This document shows, piece after piece, positions 1 to 7,693 of a stretch of DNA of 11,713 bases (its first letter is position 1; every line of letters starts with the position of its first letter). The notes below the pieces were generated by a model. It was not told where the DNA came from. It was given only the letters and a program-made list of their open reading frames with translations, and made no database searches. Both the position numbers and the translations under genes were made by a program. The DNA is from Bacillota bacterium (GTDB lineage: Bacteria > Bacillota > Clostridia > Clostridiales > Clostridiaceae). The DNA is taken from NCBI GenBank assembly GCA_023435985.1, contig JAEZKY010000310.1:1-11713 (forward strand), given 5' to 3'.

Positions 1-58
1 GCATGTGTTAAGCACGCCGCCAGCGTTCGTCCTGAGCCAGGATCAAACTCTCAATTAA
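1..58 (-). rRNA. 16S ribosomal RNA, 5' end only
   Basis: The reverse complement carries the universal 16S 5' region: the 27F primer site lies at 32-51 and is followed by the conserved GACGAACGCTGGCGGCGTG segment. Only the first ~58 nucleotides are inside the window, and the gene continues past the left edge. The 5' end is placed by analogy with E. coli numbering (base 8 at position 51), so it is accurate to a few bases. It is the first gene of an rRNA operon transcribed leftward. Confidence 0.97.
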
Positions 59-122
59 AAGTTTAATCTTAGCTTACTCAAATAAAAATTGCTGGTTTAC
101 TTAAATGTACTTATTATTTTCT

Positions 123-140
123 GTTCATTTTTCAAAGATC
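123..140 (-). promoter_or_regulatory. rRNA leader boxA-like antitermination element
   Basis: The minus strand reads GATCTTTGAAAAATGAAC about 65 nt upstream of the 16S 5' end. This resembles the boxA-type element (CTTTGAAAA) found in rRNA leaders of Bacillus and Clostridium, where Nus factors bind to prevent premature termination. The match is by recognition only. Confidence 0.55.
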
Positions 141-164
141 TTGTTACCCTCAAGCAACTCATTT

Positions 165-193
165 AGTTTATCATCTAGTTGAATTAATGTCAA
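165..193 (-). promoter_or_regulatory. 16S rRNA promoter P2 (sigma-A)
   Basis: On the minus strand, a perfect -35 TTGACA (193-188) and a -10 TAAACT (170-165) are separated by 17 bp. An A-rich tract just upstream (about 194-225) could act as an UP element. Transcription would start near 158, giving a leader of about 100 nt before the mature 16S end. Confidence 0.7.
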
Positions 194-248
194 CATCTTT
201 TTTTTGATGTTTTTTCATTTTTCATCAACTCTCGCGACAACAAAACTT

Positions 249-257
249 ATTATATCA
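249..257 (-). promoter_or_regulatory. 16S rRNA upstream promoter P1, extended -10
   Basis: The minus strand reads TGATATAAT, an extended -10 (TGnTATAAT). No good -35 is visible at 17-18 bp; a TTAGAA lies about 20 bp upstream. Tandem promoters are usual for rRNA operons, which supports the call. Confidence 0.5.
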
Positions 258-349
258 CCATATCCATCATCCACTTCTAATTTGATAGCATTTTTTTATA
301 AATATTCCTCACTTTCTTCATTTTACTCATTATTACTCAATTATATACA

Positions 350-407
350 AAGTGATACGCTAGGATATGTTTAATTAATCTCTTTAATCCTATCCTAAGT
401 ATCACTT
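350..407 (-). terminator. Long inverted repeat, probable terminator after the M13 peptidase gene
   Basis: The arms aagtgatac..taggata (350-367) and tatccta..gtatcactt (391-407) pair over 9 + 7 bp with a small internal loop, around a central loop of about 23 nt. The repeat lies 40 nt past the peptidase stop codon and ahead of the rRNA promoters. On the minus strand it is followed only by TTTGTATATAATT, so termination may be weak. On the plus strand it is followed by CTATTTTT, so it could act in both directions. Confidence 0.5.
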
Positions 408-447
408 CTATTTTTAATGGATTTCAGTTAATACTTCCATTTATTTT

Positions 448-2505
448 TTACCATATCCCTACTCTTTCTTCAGGCTTTACGTACATTTCATCGCCTTCTT
501 TTATATTATAAGTTTTATAAAAATCTTCAAATTGTGATAATACTACATTAACTCTAACTTTCTTTGGAGCATGTGAATCATTATTTAATAAATACTCCTT
601 TAGCTCTTTAGTTGAGACTTCCCTCCAAATTGTTGCATAATTTTCAAATAAAGCTTTTAAATCTGGATTTTCTATCTTCTTTGCAATATCTAAGACGCAG
701 GCTATACCTCCCAAATCACTTATATTTTCCCCTACAGTTAAAAAGCCATTTACGTGTTTTCCATCATTCATTTCTATATTAGAGTAGTAGTCTACTATCT
801 TCTTGCTTCTACTAATAAACTCCTCATAATCATTTTCATTCCACCAATTTTTTAGTTTCCCATTTTCATCAAATTGGGCTCCTGTATTATCAAAGGCATG
901 GGTAAGTTCATGGCCAATAACAGCACCAATTCCTCCAAGATTTTTTTCTTTACTTGCATTTTTATCATAAAATGGTGATTGTAATATTCCTGCCGGAAAT
1001 ACAATCTCATTATTCAATGCGTTGTAATAAGCGTTTACTGCGCAAGCTCCCATATTCCACTCACTTTTGTTAACAGGCTTATCTAACTTTAAAAATTGTC
1101 TCTTGCTTTGTGACATATAAATACTCATTGCATTGTCTACTAATGAACCATCCTCGTCATATGATTTCACTTCTATATCACTATAATCATTCCATTCTTC
1201 AGGATAACCTATTTTTACATTAACGTGTTCTAATTTGCTCAGTGCTTTCTTCTTTGTTGATTTACTCATCCATGTGTTATTTTTCAATCTCTTTTCAAAA
1301 TTTTTTATTATTTCCTTAGACATATTTTCTACATCATCTTTAGATTCTTTGTCAAAATACTTATTTACATATAACTTACTTATAATTTCATTTAATTGGC
1401 AGCTTACAAATTTAACTCCACATCCTTCATTTAAATCAGTAGGCTCTACTCCATAGAATATTCTTCTTAATTCGTCGCAGGCTTCTCTATGCTGCATTGT
1501 CAAAAGACTGTCTGTATTTAGTAATATACTTGTTTTCAAATAACTCTTCATATTCTCTATATTCTTTTCTGTTATAAATGAATTCACTAATCTCAGTTCC
1601 TCTGGATTTTCTACTATCACCTTATTAGCTTTATTTATATTTAAGTTGATTAACAGCTTAGAAAAGTTTATATTGGGCACTAATTTATCTAACTCCTTAA
1701 CTGTATACACATTATATGATTTTAAAACTCTGTCTTCGTCTTTAGCCTCTTCTTCATAAGATGGTATCATCTGCGCTATATTTTTTTCAATGTTATAAAA
1801 AGTCTGAGCATTATTTTTTGCCTCTTCTTCACTTTCTCCATACAATACATGTAATTTAGTCAAATAATTAATGTACGCATCTTTTATCTTTTTTCCATTT
1901 TCACTATTATCCTTGTAATAAAAAGAATTACCTAAGCCAAGATTACTACGTGATACATATAAAACATTTATATTACTGTCTTTATAGTCCGGTCCAACTC
2001 CTAGATTAATTAGAGGTTGAAAATATGAGAATTCATTGTTTCCTAATATGTCTTTTAGTTTTTCTATGCTTTCTATTTCATTAACCATATTAATATATTT
2101 TTTTATTGGCTTTACACCTAATTCATTTCTCTTTTGCACATTCAAATAATTGTTATATAAATTTAAAACCTTTATCTCGTCATCATTTTTATTATATTTC
2201 TCTTTATTCTTTTGTATATCTAGTATTATGGTGAGCATGTCATCATTTACCTTTCCACATACTTCTTCAAAAGTCCCATACGAAATGTATCCATCTTGAA
2301 GTTTTGTACTCAATAACCATTCTTTATTTACTGCATTATAAAAGTCATCTTGTACTCTTATATCTTTAATGCGTTCTATATTCCTTTTATTAGCAGTTCC
2401 TATTGCTTTGAACTCAAAGCTATATGCAGTATTATCCAAAGACATTGATATACACAAAATAAATACTATTATTGCTGAAATTTTCTTTAGTACATACTTT
2501 CTCAT
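448..2505 (-). CDS. Secreted M13 family zinc metallopeptidase (neprilysin/PepO-like)
   Basis: This 685-residue protein has the full M13 signature. The zinc site is HELTH at residues 532-536 plus the third ligand in GENISD (E593, D597). The substrate-binding NAYY motif is at 491-494, and SHAPKKVRVN (644-653) matches the conserved His and Arg of neprilysin. The length is normal for bacterial members and all key residues are present. The N terminus (MRKYVLKK, then a hydrophobic stretch at about 9-23) looks like a Sec signal peptide with a possible cleavage site after AYS (residue 29). There is a Cys in the hydrophobic core but no good lipobox, so a released or wall-associated enzyme is more likely than a lipoprotein. 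M13 enzymes cleave oligopeptides on the outside of the cell. The start is supported by an AAGGAGGA ribosome site at about 2511-2518. It appears to be monocistronic, with a terminator on each side. Confidence 0.95.
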   Translation of the reverse strand: MRKYVLKKISAIIVFILCISMSLDNTAYSFEFKAIGTANKRNIERIKDIRVQDDFYNAVNKEWLLSTKLQDGYISYGTFEEVCGKVNDDMLTIILDIQKNKEKYNKNDDEIKVLNLYNNYLNVQKRNELGVKPIKKYINMVNEIESIEKLKDILGNNEFSYFQPLINLGVGPDYKDSNINVLYVSRSNLGLGNSFYYKDNSENGKKIKDAYINYLTKLHVLYGESEEEAKNNAQTFYNIEKNIAQMIPSYEEEAKDEDRVLKSYNVYTVKELDKLVPNINFSKLLINLNINKANKVIVENPEELRLVNSFITEKNIENMKSYLKTSILLNTDSLLTMQHREACDELRRIFYGVEPTDLNEGCGVKFVSCQLNEIISKLYVNKYFDKESKDDVENMSKEIIKNFEKRLKNNTWMSKSTKKKALSKLEHVNVKIGYPEEWNDYSDIEVKSYDEDGSLVDNAMSIYMSQSKRQFLKLDKPVNKSEWNMGACAVNAYYNALNNEIVFPAGILQSPFYDKNASKEKNLGGIGAVIGHELTHAFDNTGAQFDENGKLKNWWNENDYEEFISRSKKIVDYYSNIEMNDGKHVNGFLTVGENISDLGGIACVLDIAKKIENPDLKALFENYATIWREVSTKELKEYLLNNDSHAPKKVRVNVVLSQFEDFYKTYNIKEGDEMYVKPEERVGIW

Positions 2506-2635
2506 ATTATTCCTCCTTATCTCATTAAATTCACACTATATTCTCTATAAATCAATGTATTTCCACTTGACTTAGAATAAGTGTCTAATACTATTATTTA
2601 ATTTATTGCTATAAATAATACGTACTTTTGAAATA

Positions 2636-2674
2636 AAAAAACTACCTTTAATTTTTATCTTTAAAGGTAGTTTT
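2636..2674 (-). terminator. Rho-independent terminator of the amidoligase-DUF350 operon
   Basis: A near-perfect stem (aaaactaccttta at 2637-2649 with taaaggtagtttt at 2662-2674) lies 46 nt after the DUF350 stop codon. On the minus strand it is followed by TTTTTTTATTTC. It separates the operon from the M13 peptidase gene. The plus-strand side is also T-rich, so it may work both ways. Confidence 0.85.
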
Positions 2675-2720
2675 CTTTTACTAATTTTCTTATTTTTTTA
2701 TGTTTCAGCGGTGGAAGCAT

Positions 2721-2930
2721 CTATGATACAACTCCTGCAATTATAATGCCAATAGCAATCATAAAGCCTGCTATAACAATAGCCATAGCAATATTTTTCT
2801 CCTTTAGTTCCTGATTAAAATCAATTTTAGTTAACACCTTATCAAAAAACCAATATCCAAAAATTAAAAGTATAATTCCTATTAATCCAAAGATAATGCT
2901 TGATACAATATTATTGAGAATACCATCCAT
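2721..2930 (-). CDS. DUF350 family small membrane protein (YjfL-like)
   Basis: This 69-residue protein has two membrane segments (about 8-29 and 47-68) joined by a short charged loop, FDKVLTKIDFNQELKEKN. The loop and the following NxAxAIVIAG stretch are the hallmark of DUF350 (E. coli YjfL type). E. coli YjfL is longer and contains two such units, so this is a single-unit form. No biochemical function is established for the family. Its genes recur next to YgiC/YjfC-type ATP-grasp ligases, and here the gene follows one by only 23 nt, with its own AAGGAG site. It is the last gene of the operon. The protein probably anchors or couples the pathway at the membrane, which is inference. Confidence 0.85.
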   Translation of the reverse strand: MDGILNNIVSSIIFGLIGIILLIFGYWFFDKVLTKIDFNQELKEKNIAMAIVIAGFMIAIGIIIAGVVS

Positions 2931-2953
2931 AAAAATTATCTCCTTTCTTAATT

Positions 2954-5410
2954 TTACTTAATATATGTAGGCATATATATAGCATTTTTATTAGTTATAA
3001 AGTCACCCATTCTAGTGTATATTCCAGATGGTCTATCATCTGTTATATATACTCCTATAACAGGAAACTGATATTTACTATATTCTTTTATTGTTGAATG
3101 TGCCTCAATATTTAAAGGCCTAGTATTTATTCTATTTTGAAATATAACATCATTTAAACTGCTATTTTCCGAATAACTCAATGTAATTCCAGAACCTTCT
3201 CTCGATAAATATGGCTTGGCTACATAATCAGGTGAAAGCTTATTATCCGGTTCTAAGCATGTGTATGGTATATACTTTAAAATAAATTTTTCCTCATCTT
3301 CTGTAAAAAATTCTTTCCCTATTAATTCATAAATCACCGCAAAAAACGCTTTAGACTGAGTTATCAATGTATGCGCTGGATTTATTAAATAATCTCCAGA
3401 ATTTAAAATTTCAATTGTCTGTTGCATTTTCTCATCATAACAAAACCAATCTAAAGGATAATGCCTATAAATAGCATCAATTTCTTTTCCATAAAGATAA
3501 AGTTTATTGTTCTTAGCCTTCAAATCATATATATTTCCAAAAGTAATATCATACTGTTGCAGTTCCTTTAATATTTCAGCAATTAAGTTACTTGTATATA
3601 TATCTTCATAATACCATGAAGTCACGACTCCTATATTTTTCACTTTTTTATATTGTTTAAATTCTTCTAATATATGTGAAAATACATCTTTTATTTTATT
3701 CCTAAAATTTTCATTAGGATCAGAATATTTAATTTTTAATTCTTTACTGACTACAGAGTTTACACCAATAGCTTCAACTAAACCCGCTGGGGTTTCTGAA
3801 TTGAACTCTAAAATTTTTAATTCTCCATTATTATCAATAACAAAATCTATTCTTCCTAATGCACAAAGAACAGAAGTGCATGAAATAGAAGTTAACTTAT
3901 AAAGCTCTTCCGGTATTCCAAGTATAGGTCCCAAAAGTTCTATGTTTTTTTGTACATATGGATACATTCTTTTTAATATCGCACAAAACTTATGACTTGC
4001 AAAAAGCATTTCCTTATAAATACTTTCATCTATAATCAATGAATCTAAGGAAATATACTCATTATAATTTGTATATGCTCCTGTAAAATCATATTTAAAG
4101 GTGATCTCTTCTATTAATTTATCCCAAACTTTCTTTCTATTATTTCCTTTGAATTTTTCTATATAAATTGGTATATCTTTAACTCCTAATGGACACATCC
4201 ATGTGTAGTTATCATTAGTCAAAAAATCGCTGCTCCACCTAACTAAAAATCCTTGAACCTTATCCTTTATTAAGTAAACACCAAAATTTCCAAAGGCTAA
4301 AGTAGGAATATTCATATTAAAATCGCTTGGAGCATAAGTATAGTCTTCTTTTATATTAATTAAGTTTTGCTTTACATGTATTTTCGGGCTTTCTAATATA
4401 ATTTTTATCTGCTTTTCCCACGTCTCTTGCGTATACATCTTCCCAATGTATACTTCTTGGCTATATCTTCCTAAGGAAGACTTGATAACATAATTATCTT
4501 TATTTTTTATTACCTCATCAATGTGATTTGCTTCTAATATTTCCGTATAAGGTATACATTTGCGAATAACTTCCTTATCCATTAAAGAGAGAATCTTAGA
4601 ATCTTTCTTCACCAAATCCCATAAATAAGCAAGGAAGCCTTTTGCTTGAATAGCAATAATTCTTGGGTCATTGATTAAAAATAACTTTCCTTTATCAACG
4701 CACTCTAAAATTTCGTTTATATTGGTAATTTCAGAGAAGAATTCAGTAGGAAATAGCCTTAAAATTACAGTTAACTTAATAGTTGAATATCCATAGACAT
4801 ATCCATCTTTAACAGACAAATTAGTAGGACCTACCTGTACAATATTAATATTTGTATTCTTTAATATATATTTAAAGTAGAAGCTATGATGAAATTCTTC
4901 ATAATGACATGGATCCATCAAAAATCCCACGTTTATTTTTTCTTTAGCTCCTGAATACTTAAAGCAGATTTCTATCAGCTCACTTATTAAAGTATCTATA
5001 AATTTACAATTTAAATTTCCTTCAAAATTACTCTTACCTGCTAAATGTATTTCTTTTTGCCCACAAGGTTTATCATAATTAAATTCAGCAAAATAAATAT
5101 TATTATCAATATCTATAAATGTATCGTATCTTGTCCAAAACATTGGTGAAACTGGGCACTTTAAATCAAATATCTTTTCTTTAAGAATAAAGTTATCAAA
5201 ATAGTTCAATACTTCCTTATGATTTCCTTTAATTTCATTTAATATCTCCAATGAAATTCTATTTATTTCTTCACTATAAAATATCATCTTCTCATAGGTA
5301 ACTTTATCAAAATAGAAAGGTATCTGTGAATGAACATGCTCTTCTCCTAATGAACTAACCATATAGTTATTAAATAAAACATTCTCAGTATATTTAAGTT
5401 GTTTTTCCAT
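2954..5410 (-). CDS. Tandem glutathionylspermidine synthase-like (YgiC/YjfC-type) ATP-grasp amidoligase
   Basis: The protein has 818 residues from the ATG at 5410, about twice the ~390 residues of E. coli YgiC or YjfC, and consists of two copies of the family fold. Numbering from the upstream GTG at 5422, the C-terminal unit (about 440-822) has GRIDF (523-527), LEFNSETPAG (538-547), NPAHTLITQSKA (681-692), AKPYLSREGSG (735-745) and a final IYTRMGDFIT segment. The N-terminal unit (about 30-430) keeps RYD (98-100), AEFNYDKPCG (112-121), NDPRIIAIQAKG (251-262) and KSSLGR (314-319), but its ATP-loop residues differ. These enzymes use ATP to join a carboxylate to an amine; the substrate is unknown. 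There is no CHAP-type amidase domain as in E. coli Gss. The GTG at 5422 lies immediately against the AAAGGAG ribosome site, so the ATG at 5410 (spacing about 11) is preferred. The gene is flanked by the lipoprotein and DUF350 genes. Confidence 0.88.
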   Translation of the reverse strand: MEKQLKYTENVLFNNYMVSSLGEEHVHSQIPFYFDKVTYEKMIFYSEEINRISLEILNEIKGNHKEVLNYFDNFILKEKIFDLKCPVSPMFWTRYDTFIDIDNNIYFAEFNYDKPCGQKEIHLAGKSNFEGNLNCKFIDTLISELIEICFKYSGAKEKINVGFLMDPCHYEEFHHSFYFKYILKNTNINIVQVGPTNLSVKDGYVYGYSTIKLTVILRLFPTEFFSEITNINEILECVDKGKLFLINDPRIIAIQAKGFLAYLWDLVKKDSKILSLMDKEVIRKCIPYTEILEANHIDEVIKNKDNYVIKSSLGRYSQEVYIGKMYTQETWEKQIKIILESPKIHVKQNLINIKEDYTYAPSDFNMNIPTLAFGNFGVYLIKDKVQGFLVRWSSDFLTNDNYTWMCPLGVKDIPIYIEKFKGNNRKKVWDKLIEEITFKYDFTGAYTNYNEYISLDSLIIDESIYKEMLFASHKFCAILKRMYPYVQKNIELLGPILGIPEELYKLTSISCTSVLCALGRIDFVIDNNGELKILEFNSETPAGLVEAIGVNSVVSKELKIKYSDPNENFRNKIKDVFSHILEEFKQYKKVKNIGVVTSWYYEDIYTSNLIAEILKELQQYDITFGNIYDLKAKNNKLYLYGKEIDAIYRHYPLDWFCYDEKMQQTIEILNSGDYLINPAHTLITQSKAFFAVIYELIGKEFFTEDEEKFILKYIPYTCLEPDNKLSPDYVAKPYLSREGSGITLSYSENSSLNDVIFQNRINTRPLNIEAHSTIKEYSKYQFPVIGVYITDDRPSGIYTRMGDFITNKNAIYMPTYIK

Positions 5411-5438
5411 AGCATTATTCACTCCTTTAATTAATCTC

Positions 5439-5458
5439 TATACTATAAGAATAGTATA
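5439..5458 (-). other. Short AT hairpin between lipoprotein and ligase genes
   Basis: A perfect 8-bp inverted repeat (TATACTAT/ATAGTATA) with a 4-nt loop lies in the 52-nt gap between the lipoprotein stop codon and the ligase start. It is too AT-rich and lacks a T-run, so it is not a convincing terminator. It could modulate expression or mRNA processing within the operon. Confidence 0.35.
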
Positions 5459-5462
5459 AAAT

Positions 5463-5759
5463 TTAACTTGATGAGCTTCCTCCTATTGATCCCGAGTATC
5501 CTGAAGTCTTTCCTCCACTTGATCCATCACTTATTGAAGATTTTCCACTTGACGAACCTCCACCATAGCTATGCCATCCTCCAGAATATCCGCCACCGCC
5601 CCCAGAACTGTTATTTTCTTGATCGTCATCATCATCTTTTGGATTCGCATTATAACAGCCTCCAAGTCCAATAGGGCTGCCAACTGCGAATGCTGCTGCC
5701 ACTGCTATTGATAATGCTCTCTTTTTGTTTTCTTTTAATATTTTTCTAATGTCTCTCAC
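5463..5759 (-). CDS. Small Gly/Ser-rich putative lipoprotein of the amidoligase operon
   Basis: This 98-residue protein has a basic N terminus (RKILKENKKR), a hydrophobic stretch ALSIAVAAAFAVGSPI, and a lipobox LGGC with the modified Cys at position 35. After this come a run of acidic residues (DDDDD, about 42-46) and a low-complexity tail of Gly, Ser, Tyr and Lys to the C terminus. It should be exported and lipid-anchored. Its plan (signal, GC lipobox, Gly/Ser-rich tail) recalls the YgiB/YjfM (DUF1190) lipoproteins encoded next to YgiC/YjfC ligases, but it is much shorter and homology cannot be shown by eye. The GTG start overlaps the stop codon of the previous gene (TAGTG), which suggests translational coupling; an AGGGTG ribosome site lies upstream and there is no other start in frame. 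The tail has no fold of its own and could be a modification target, which is inference. Confidence 0.75.
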   Translation of the reverse strand: MRDIRKILKENKKRALSIAVAAAFAVGSPIGLGGCYNANPKDDDDDQENNSSGGGGGYSGGWHSYGGGSSSGKSSISDGSSGGKTSGYSGSIGGSSSS

Positions 5760-6388
5760 TATATCATCACCCTTATTATTTCTACCCTTATATCTTTTTC
5801 TATATAATTTACGTATTCTTTTAAATCTTCCTTTATCTCATCCTTAGTTAAAATAGTCACCTTGTTATATCTCATTTCTTTTAGCATTTCAATATAGGGA
5901 AGATCATCATCACCTATGCCATATTGATTATTTAGCTTTTCTTTCAAATCTTCAGTTTTTAAATTATTATTATACCTATCATAAGGAATTAGCATAACAA
6001 ATTTCTTTGGATTTATTTTTTTTAGTTTTAATCCATTATTTATCAACTTACTAATACTATTCTTATTTCCTATTATCCCAAATGGATGAAATAGAAGATT
6101 AACATTTAAAATAGGTCGTATACAGTAATCATTATTTAATATTAAGGCTAAATCCAAAATATCTTCTAATGGTAAGTCAACTATTAAGAAATTATCTTCA
6201 TTACAATTTTCAATTACATCTTTTAATATATTTTCATTTAGTTCATTTATGTTTTCTTCCCTTAGTGAAAAATCATCATATGTTTGCAGCGATACAAATG
6301 GTGTACTTCTAAAGAAACATCTAAATTGTCCTAAGTTTGACTTCCATGTTCTGTACAACATTCTCAAATCTACTTCTATTAAATTCAT
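5759..6388 (-). CDS. Unrecognised cytosolic protein of the amidoligase operon
   Basis: This is a 209-residue protein when started at the ATG at 6388, which follows AAAGGTAGG at a sensible spacing and begins 7 nt after the stop of the previous gene. A longer version from 6427 would overlap the upstream gene by 32 nt and has no better ribosome site. I do not recognise the family. It has no signal peptide or membrane segment. The N-terminal part is rich in Arg and aromatic residues (LRMLYRTWKSNLGQFRCFFR). The middle has alternating hydrophobic strands (NFLIVDLPLEDILDLALIL, KKFVMLIPYD) that suggest an alpha/beta fold, and the C terminus is a Lys/Glu-rich helical stretch. Its stop codon overlaps the start of the lipoprotein gene, so it belongs to the same transcript and probably the same process. 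Confidence 0.8.
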   Translation of the reverse strand: MNLIEVDLRMLYRTWKSNLGQFRCFFRSTPFVSLQTYDDFSLREENINELNENILKDVIENCNEDNFLIVDLPLEDILDLALILNNDYCIRPILNVNLLFHPFGIIGNKNSISKLINNGLKLKKINPKKFVMLIPYDRYNNNLKTEDLKEKLNNQYGIGDDDLPYIEMLKEMRYNKVTILTKDEIKEDLKEYVNYIEKDIRVEIIRVMI

Positions 6389-6395
6389 ACAATGC

Positions 6396-6779
6396 CTACC
6401 TTTCGTATGTAACAGCATAAATACCATCTAATGATATGCACTGTTTGAACCCATCCTCAGTTATGAACACTACATGACTGTCCCCGCATTGATCTTCACA
6501 AACTTCTCCTTTGAACGAAATTTCAGGTTCAGAATTTTGCCAAGAGGTAATATTCAAATACACGTTTATTTCCTTTGCATATGATAAGAAGCCATAAGGA
6601 AGCTTGTATATTATAGCAAAATTATTTTTCAGAGATAACATTTGTCTGTAATTTTTGTAATCTATAGTTGTATCAATCACAAAGACTCCATTGTATACAG
6701 AATTAACTTCTCCCTCAAGAGTCTCTGTAGGTTTGTCATCAAACCATTCTTCATAAGTTTTATAAACATAAATGTCCAT
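6396..6779 (-). CDS. Unrecognised 127-residue protein, first gene of the amidoligase operon
   Basis: This is an acidic protein without signal peptide or membrane helices. It is rich in alternating hydrophobic and polar stretches (NSVYNGVFVIDTTIDY, EINVYLNITSW, DSHVVFITEDGF) that suggest a beta-rich fold, and it has two Cys close together (CEDQC) in the C-terminal third. I do not recognise a family. The ATG at 6779 follows a GAGGT ribosome site at the right distance. It is the promoter-proximal gene, spaced 7 nt from the next, and is therefore likely co-expressed with the lipoprotein and ligase. It could be a partner or substrate-binding subunit, but nothing in the sequence decides this. Confidence 0.8.
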   Translation of the reverse strand: MDIYVYKTYEEWFDDKPTETLEGEVNSVYNGVFVIDTTIDYKNYRQMLSLKNNFAIIYKLPYGFLSYAKEINVYLNITSWQNSEPEISFKGEVCEDQCGDSHVVFITEDGFKQCISLDGIYAVTYER

Positions 6780-6821
6780 ATTTACCTCACACTCGTTCTC
6801 TATACTTCAATTAATAACAAT

Positions 6822-6827
6822 ATTATA
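6822..6827 (-). promoter_or_regulatory. Candidate -10 box for the amidoligase operon
   Basis: The 97-nt gap upstream of the 127-residue gene holds a TATAAT on the minus strand at 6827-6822 and a second one at 6855-6850. Neither has a clear TTGACA-like -35, and the whole gap is AT-rich, so chance matches are possible. No terminator is visible between this operon and the dehydrogenase gene, so read-through from the right is also possible. Confidence 0.35.
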
Positions 6828-6876
6828 ATATATTTATCGCTAATTACATATTATACCTTATACTTTTGCTAAATTT

Positions 6877-7629
6877 TCATTTAAATTCCTGCTTCATTTT
6901 TGCAATAAAGCTCATCTTTAATTTAATGGGAAGCAACCTTGTTATTTGGTTTTTTAAACCAGGAATAATAACATCCTTATTTTTCAAAAATCGTTTATAA
7001 GCATATATTACGACCTCTTCCGAAGTCATAGCATTTTGCGGTGTCTTTGTTCCTTCCTTCACAAAAAAATCTGTTTTTGTTGGACCTGGACATAAAGCAG
7101 AAACTTGTACACCTTTTTTCTTCGCCTCATACCGAATTGCTCTGCTATAGCTTAATACAAAAGCTTTACTTGCACAATAAGTACTAGTATACGGCCCAGG
7201 CTGAAAAGCACCTATAGAAGAAACATTTAAAATTCTGCCCTCTCCACATTTATACATATCAGAAATATATAATTTGCATAGCTCTACAAGATTTATGATG
7301 TTTAATATCATCATTCTCTCATCATACTCAAAATTTATTTTATCTGTTGAGCCAACCAATCCTATTCCTGCGTTATTTACAAGTATGGAAATATTCAAAT
7401 TATCCTCTTTAATCTTATCATATAATTGTATTGCCGCTCCTATCCTTCCCATATCCTGCTGATATATTAATACATGTATACCAAACTCATTCTCTAATTT
7501 TCGTTTCATCTTTTGCAAGCTTTCATCATTAGAAGAAACAATTGCAATATCATATCCATCCTTAGCAAAATTCCTTGCAAATTCAAAACCAATCCCACTT
7601 GTTCCCCCAGTAATCAATACATATTTCAT
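6877..7629 (-). CDS. Short-chain dehydrogenase/reductase (SDR), DltE/COG0300-like
   Basis: This 250-residue classical SDR has the nucleotide-binding TGGTSGIG at 7-14, NNAG at 85-88, a structural Asn at about 110, the catalytic Ser at about 138 (NVSSIG), YCASK at 151-155 and the CPGPTKTDF turn that follows the active site. It is an NAD(P)H-dependent oxidoreductase; the substrate cannot be predicted. The C-terminal region (LLPIKLKMSFIAKMKQ) is basic and amphipathic, as in membrane-touching members. The start is set at the ATG at 7629: a GTG three codons upstream (7638) overlaps the GAGGAG ribosome site, while the ATG is 8 nt from it. It follows the Crp/Fnr regulator gene by about 64 nt on the same strand, and the two may form a unit. 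Confidence 0.9.
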   Translation of the reverse strand: MKYVLITGGTSGIGFEFARNFAKDGYDIAIVSSNDESLQKMKRKLENEFGIHVLIYQQDMGRIGAAIQLYDKIKEDNLNISILVNNAGIGLVGSTDKINFEYDERMMILNIINLVELCKLYISDMYKCGEGRILNVSSIGAFQPGPYTSTYCASKAFVLSYSRAIRYEAKKKGVQVSALCPGPTKTDFFVKEGTKTPQNAMTSEEVVIYAYKRFLKNKDVIIPGLKNQITRLLPIKLKMSFIAKMKQEFK

Positions 7630-7693
7630 ATGTGACACTCCTCTCTTCTTATAAAATTATAGAAGAAAGAATTATTGTAGTAATTCACATAGG

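Noticed and set aside
1235..1456. Open frame opposite the M13 peptidase gene
   Set aside because: It lies wholly inside a well-supported gene on the other strand, has no ribosome site and encodes a low-complexity hydrophobic product.
2954..5422. True bifunctional glutathionylspermidine synthetase/amidase
   Set aside because: There is no N-terminal CHAP amidase domain; the N-terminal half is a second ATP-grasp-like unit. Glutathionylspermidine is also not an established clostridial metabolite.
5468..5674. Plus-strand frame rich in His and Leu opposite the lipoprotein gene
   Set aside because: It is the complement of Gly/Ser/Asp-rich codons; there is no ribosome site, and the lipoprotein reading has a clear signal and lipobox.
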